From: Pseudomonadota bacterium
GTDB lineage: Bacteria > Pseudomonadota > Alphaproteobacteria > Rhizobiales > Rhizobiaceae
NCBI GenBank assembly: GCA_023433855.1
Contig: JAEYTV010000363.1
Span: forward strand, 1 to 6,851
DNA: 6,851 nt
Direction: 5' to 3'
Shown: positions 4,644 to 6,851 of the stretch, one piece after another
Position numbering within the stretch: the stretch's first letter is position 1
Layout of the letters: each line of letters begins with the position of its first letter
The notes under the pieces: generated by a model
Seen by the model: the letters and a program-made list of their open reading frames with translations, nothing else
Told to the model about the DNA's origin: nothing
Databases searched by the model: none
Position numbers and translations under genes: made by a program

Positions 4644-6158
4644 TCACTCGGAAATAATCTTGATCTTCTGGCCAGGCGAGACCGTTGCGCCCGCCGGCAT
4701 GGCGTTGATGAGCTTGAACAGATCGAGCTTGCGGTCGGTTCCCATCATCCGGTTTGCGAGTGATGCGAGGGTATCGCCCTGGCCCACCGTCACGACGCGA
4801 ACCCGCAGAGGTTTCAGCGCGGTGATCTCTTCGCGTGTCATGCGCCGGAAGCTCGCCCTCAGGACATCAGAGGTGGTCTGGATCGATGGGCTACCCTTCG
4901 GAACCGCCGTCAAGAACCGGAAGATCTGATTGTCAACCCGTATAACCGTGACGTCGAAATCCCACCGATCGGCCGAGGCGCGAGCCGTGGCCGCCGGTAG
5001 TCCGTTCACCTGGATCTCGCGCACGGTGTTTGGCTGCAGACCAGCCACCCATCCGCTGGTGAGGTAATTCGTCAAGCTGCTGACATCCCCAGCCGCCACG
5101 CCGTCGAAACGAACAGCTGTCTCGCCTGGACCGGTTGCGAGCACCGCTTCCACCTTGTTGTCGATGCGGAAATCGGGGGGCACGTCGAAACGGATTCCAA
5201 GGCCGCCGTGAAGAAACGTCTGCCCCCGGACATAGCCTTCCTGGGGGCTGTCGCCATAGAGCAGGCCGTCGATGCCTGCCAGGTAGTAGTCGCGCCCCTT
5301 GTCCCCGACCGTGCCTTCCTGACCAACATTGCGCGCGTGGCGTCTCGCGAGATCCACCCGCTGTGCAGAGTTGGGGTGGCTAGACAGGAAGTCGAGACTT
5401 TGGTCACTGTCCGGATCCACGGCCGAGTAACGCGCATATGCCGCCATGGAATCGAGGAAGCGGGCAGCCGCATAAGGATCGTATCCTGCTTCGCCCAACA
5501 TCCTCACGCCGATCACGTCGGCCTGCAGCTCCTGCTGCCGCGAAAAGGCTGCTAAACGCAGTTTCCCACGGGCGAGGGCCTGCTTGCCGGCCAGGTCACT
5601 GGACAGAACCTCCGCAACGACCCGGCTGGCAATGACCTCCGCTTCTTCGCGGCGCTGACGCTCTATCCCGTGATTCGCGGTCACGTGCCCCATCTCGTGC
5701 GAAAGCACAGCAGCCACCTCGGAGGCGTCATTGGCGAGAGCCAGCAGGCCACGGGTGACATAGAGGTAGCCGCCCGGGAGGGCGAAAGCATTGATCGCCG
5801 GCGAGTTCAGGATGGTTATCCGGAACGACTGGCTGGGATTTTCCGAAACAGCCGTAAGCGCTCCCGCGATCCGCGCCACGAGCCGCTCCGTCTTTGCGTC
5901 CCGGTATTCCCCGCCATAGCTCGCGACGATCCGCGGGTGCTCCCTGGCGCCCATCTGCGCACGAGGGTCGTTCTTTTGGACTTCGTCCACGATCTGCGGT
6001 GACTGGGACGGTGAAACGTTGGGCGTATAAGCCTGTTCAAATATCGACTGGCAACCGGCCAGTACAGCGCCCGTAACCAGGAGCATGCTCAAGGCAGGAA
6101 CGCTTCGCGCAACGCCAAGCCTCTGCAAAAGCCGCATGCCTGCCTTATGGCGCCCCAT
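4644..6158 (-). CDS. M48 family zinc metalloprotease lipoprotein with C-terminal LysM domain
   Basis: From the ATG at 6158 the protein has 504 residues. A lipoprotein signal ends in the lipobox LAGC, with Cys at residue 36, so the mature enzyme is probably membrane-anchored and periplasmic. The catalytic domain has NAFALPGG (about 123-130), the zinc motif HEMGH (154-158) and the downstream ELQAD, whose Glu (210) should be the third zinc ligand, then SSHPNSAQR (259-267), typical of BepA/LoiP-like M48 enzymes. After a middle domain of unknown role, residues 455-504 form a LysM-like peptidoglycan-binding module (GQGDTLASLANRM ... VSPGQKIKII). It is probably an envelope quality-control protease. 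The start is chosen for the GGGAG 4 bases upstream (6163-6167); ATG 6137 and ATG 6182 are alternatives, and both keep the signal peptide. It converges with rpoH2, with 12 bases between the stops. Confidence 0.92.
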   Translation of the reverse strand: MGRHKAGMRLLQRLGVARSVPALSMLLVTGAVLAGCQSIFEQAYTPNVSPSQSPQIVDEVQKNDPRAQMGAREHPRIVASYGGEYRDAKTERLVARIAGALTAVSENPSQSFRITILNSPAINAFALPGGYLYVTRGLLALANDASEVAAVLSHEMGHVTANHGIERQRREEAEVIASRVVAEVLSSDLAGKQALARGKLRLAAFSRQQELQADVIGVRMLGEAGYDPYAAARFLDSMAAYARYSAVDPDSDQSLDFLSSHPNSAQRVDLARRHARNVGQEGTVGDKGRDYYLAGIDGLLYGDSPQEGYVRGQTFLHGGLGIRFDVPPDFRIDNKVEAVLATGPGETAVRFDGVAAGDVSSLTNYLTSGWVAGLQPNTVREIQVNGLPAATARASADRWDFDVTVIRVDNQIFRFLTAVPKGSPSIQTTSDVLRASFRRMTREEITALKPLRVRVVTVGQGDTLASLANRMMGTDRKLDLFKLINAMPAGATVSPGQKIKIISE

Positions 6159-6288
6159 GGCACTCCCGTTCTGCGCAATCATTCCCAACACCGCATCCGG
6201 GCTCTGGCGAGGCTTCTCTCGCTCAAAGCACGGTCTCCCACGTCCGCTTAGCGACTTTTGCGTCGCATGCACAGACGTTCTCAATGAG

Positions 6289-6317
6289 ATATGTCTTCCC
6301 GCCCTGTTTGCAAACAA
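6289..6317 (-). promoter_or_regulatory. Candidate promoter of the M48 gene with overlapping palindrome
   Basis: On the minus strand TTGTTT (6317-6312) and ACATAT (6294-6289) are 17 bases apart. This is a modest match to the housekeeping consensus and would give a leader of about 125 bases. The perfect 12-bp palindrome TGTTTGCAAACA (6305-6316) overlaps the -35. A hairpin, GCGAC-ttttgc-GTCGC (6251-6266), lies in the predicted leader. Confidence 0.35.
6305..6316. repeat. Perfect 12-bp palindrome, possible operator
   Basis: TGTTTGCAAACA reads the same on both strands. It lies between the thiQ-like gene and the M48 gene, about 150 bases before the M48 start and over its candidate -35. The position fits a dimeric regulator site, but no regulator can be named. 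Confidence 0.4.
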
Positions 6318-6371
6318 ATTCCCGTTGCAGATCCGCGATGCCATCGTTGCAAGTCCAAATTGTGGCATTGC

Positions 6372-6406
6372 AAAAAAGACCGTGCTGCAGGACTCAACGC
6401 AGGGTC
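6372..6406 (-). terminator. Candidate terminator of the thiQ-like gene
   Basis: Read on the minus strand, GACC-CTGC (6406-6399) pairs with GCAG (6388-6385) and GGTC (6381-6378), with a 10-base loop and a 3-base bulge. Six T follow (6377-6372). The stem includes the stop codon region. The bulge makes it imperfect, but the T-run is in the right place. Confidence 0.5.
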
Positions 6407-6851
6407 TGCCCGTCCGCAGCACCGGAAAGGCCCAGGAAATTAGCTATTGCCGGTATGTCCCGCCGGGCCAGGAACTCGGGCGTCGAGCCCTGGAAAAGCA
6501 CTCGTCCGTCATCCAGGAAGATGGTGCCGTCAGCGAATCTCTTCAGTTCCTCCGGGTCATGGGTGACGAGGACGACAGTGTTGCCGCTCTCGCGATGGAG
6601 TTCGACGAGAAGGTTACCCATTGACAAGCGAAGTCCCGGATCAAGTGCTGCAAAAGGCTCGTCCAGCAGTAGAACAGGCTTATTCCGGACAAGCGCGCGG
6701 GCGAAAGCCGCTCTTTGCTTTTCTCCGCCCGAAAGAGTACCGGGAGTCCGCTTTTCAAAGCCGCGCAGGCCTACCCGTTCAAGTGCTTCGGACACGGCTT
6801 TCCTGTCATGCGCCGAGAGTCTCAGCGACGGGCTTATACCCAACCCCACAA
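6394..6851 (-). CDS. thiQ: Thiamine ABC transporter ATP-binding protein ThiQ-like (5' partial)
   Basis: This is the C-terminal 151 or so residues of an ABC ATPase; the Walker A half lies beyond the right edge, and the frame is open there. The visible order is the [11 protein letters not shown] segment, the signature LSGGEKQR (residues 39-46 of the visible part), Walker B VLLLDEP (59-65), the D-loop ALD and the H-loop histidine in VLVTHD (H97). The segment [11 protein letters not shown] closely resembles the NIGLGLNPGLKL stretch of E. coli ThiQ, which favours a thiamine (or thiamine phosphate) importer over other small-molecule ABC systems. It would power a ThiB/ThiP transporter at the inner membrane; those genes are not in the window. 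The signature has LSGGE rather than the commoner LSGGQ. The gene is followed by a T-tailed hairpin, so it is probably the last gene of its operon. No thiamine riboswitch is visible in the part shown. Confidence 0.85.
   Translation of the reverse strand, partial: VGLGISPSLRLSAHDRKAVSEALERVGLRGFEKRTPGTLSGGEKQRAAFARALVRNKPVLLLDEPFAALDPGLRLSMGNLLVELHRESGNTVVLVTHDPEELKRFADGTIFLDDGRVLFQGSTPEFLARRDIPAIANFLGLSGAADGQTLR

Noticed and set aside
6159..6422. Extension of the M48 protein to a 592-residue form
   Set aside because: The extra 88 residues would put the lipoprotein signal deep inside the chain; the lipobox requires a start near 6158 or 6137.
6085..6624. Plus-strand frame of 179 codons across the M48-thiQ gap
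   Set aside because: It is mostly antisense to the M48 signal region and to the ATPase, with no recognisable domain and no ribosome site.
1..6851. Mobile element, CRISPR, toxin-antitoxin or phage defence content
   Set aside because: No transposase, integrase, direct repeat array or paired small genes were seen; all gene families are typical chromosomal ones.

Overview
This window looks like a core chromosomal segment of an alphaproteobacterium of the order Hyphomicrobiales (the rhizobial group). The reasons are the gene content and order (helicase-related protein, S4 protein, 7Fe ferredoxin, CarD, RpoH-type sigma factor, M48 lipoprotein, thiamine ABC ATPase), protein sequences typical of that order, a fairly high GC content, and a good match to the EcfG general-stress promoter used in these bacteria. 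The genus cannot be fixed from the sequence alone. I see no tRNA, rRNA, insertion sequence, CRISPR array or prophage.

Left part, plus strand. The window opens inside a large helicase-related protein whose ATPase core lies upstream. What is visible is its C-terminal accessory region, ending in a long acidic then arginine-rich disordered tail. Four bases after its stop comes a small S4-domain RNA-binding protein of the Hsp15/HslR type, so the two probably form an RNA-remodelling pair made from one transcript. After a 249-base gap with its own ribosome site comes fdxA, a seven-iron ferredoxin with all nine expected cysteines, followed by a GC-rich hairpin.

Middle, plus strand. A 366-base gap carries a good housekeeping promoter and a leader of about 250 bases with three tandem hairpins. 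It leads to a CarD/CdnL-type RNA polymerase-binding regulator, closed by a perfect 15-bp bidirectional terminator. One base past the terminator stem lies a GGAAC-N16-CGTT promoter of the EcfG/RpoE2 type, driving a heat-shock-type sigma factor (probably RpoH2) through a leader of about 200 bases. This implies a cascade in which the general stress sigma factor turns on an alternative sigma factor.

Right part, minus strand. Convergent with rpoH2 and only 12 bases from it is an M48 zinc metalloprotease with a lipoprotein signal and a C-terminal LysM domain, probably an envelope quality-control protease. Upstream of it (higher coordinates) is the end of a ThiQ-like ATPase of a thiamine ABC importer, cut by the window edge.

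Taken together the window mixes RNA handling, redox, polymerase regulation, stress sigma control and envelope proteolysis. All protein families are known. The less ordinary material is in the non-coding leaders, the promoter architecture and the tail of the helicase. I found no convincing evidence of a wholly undescribed system.
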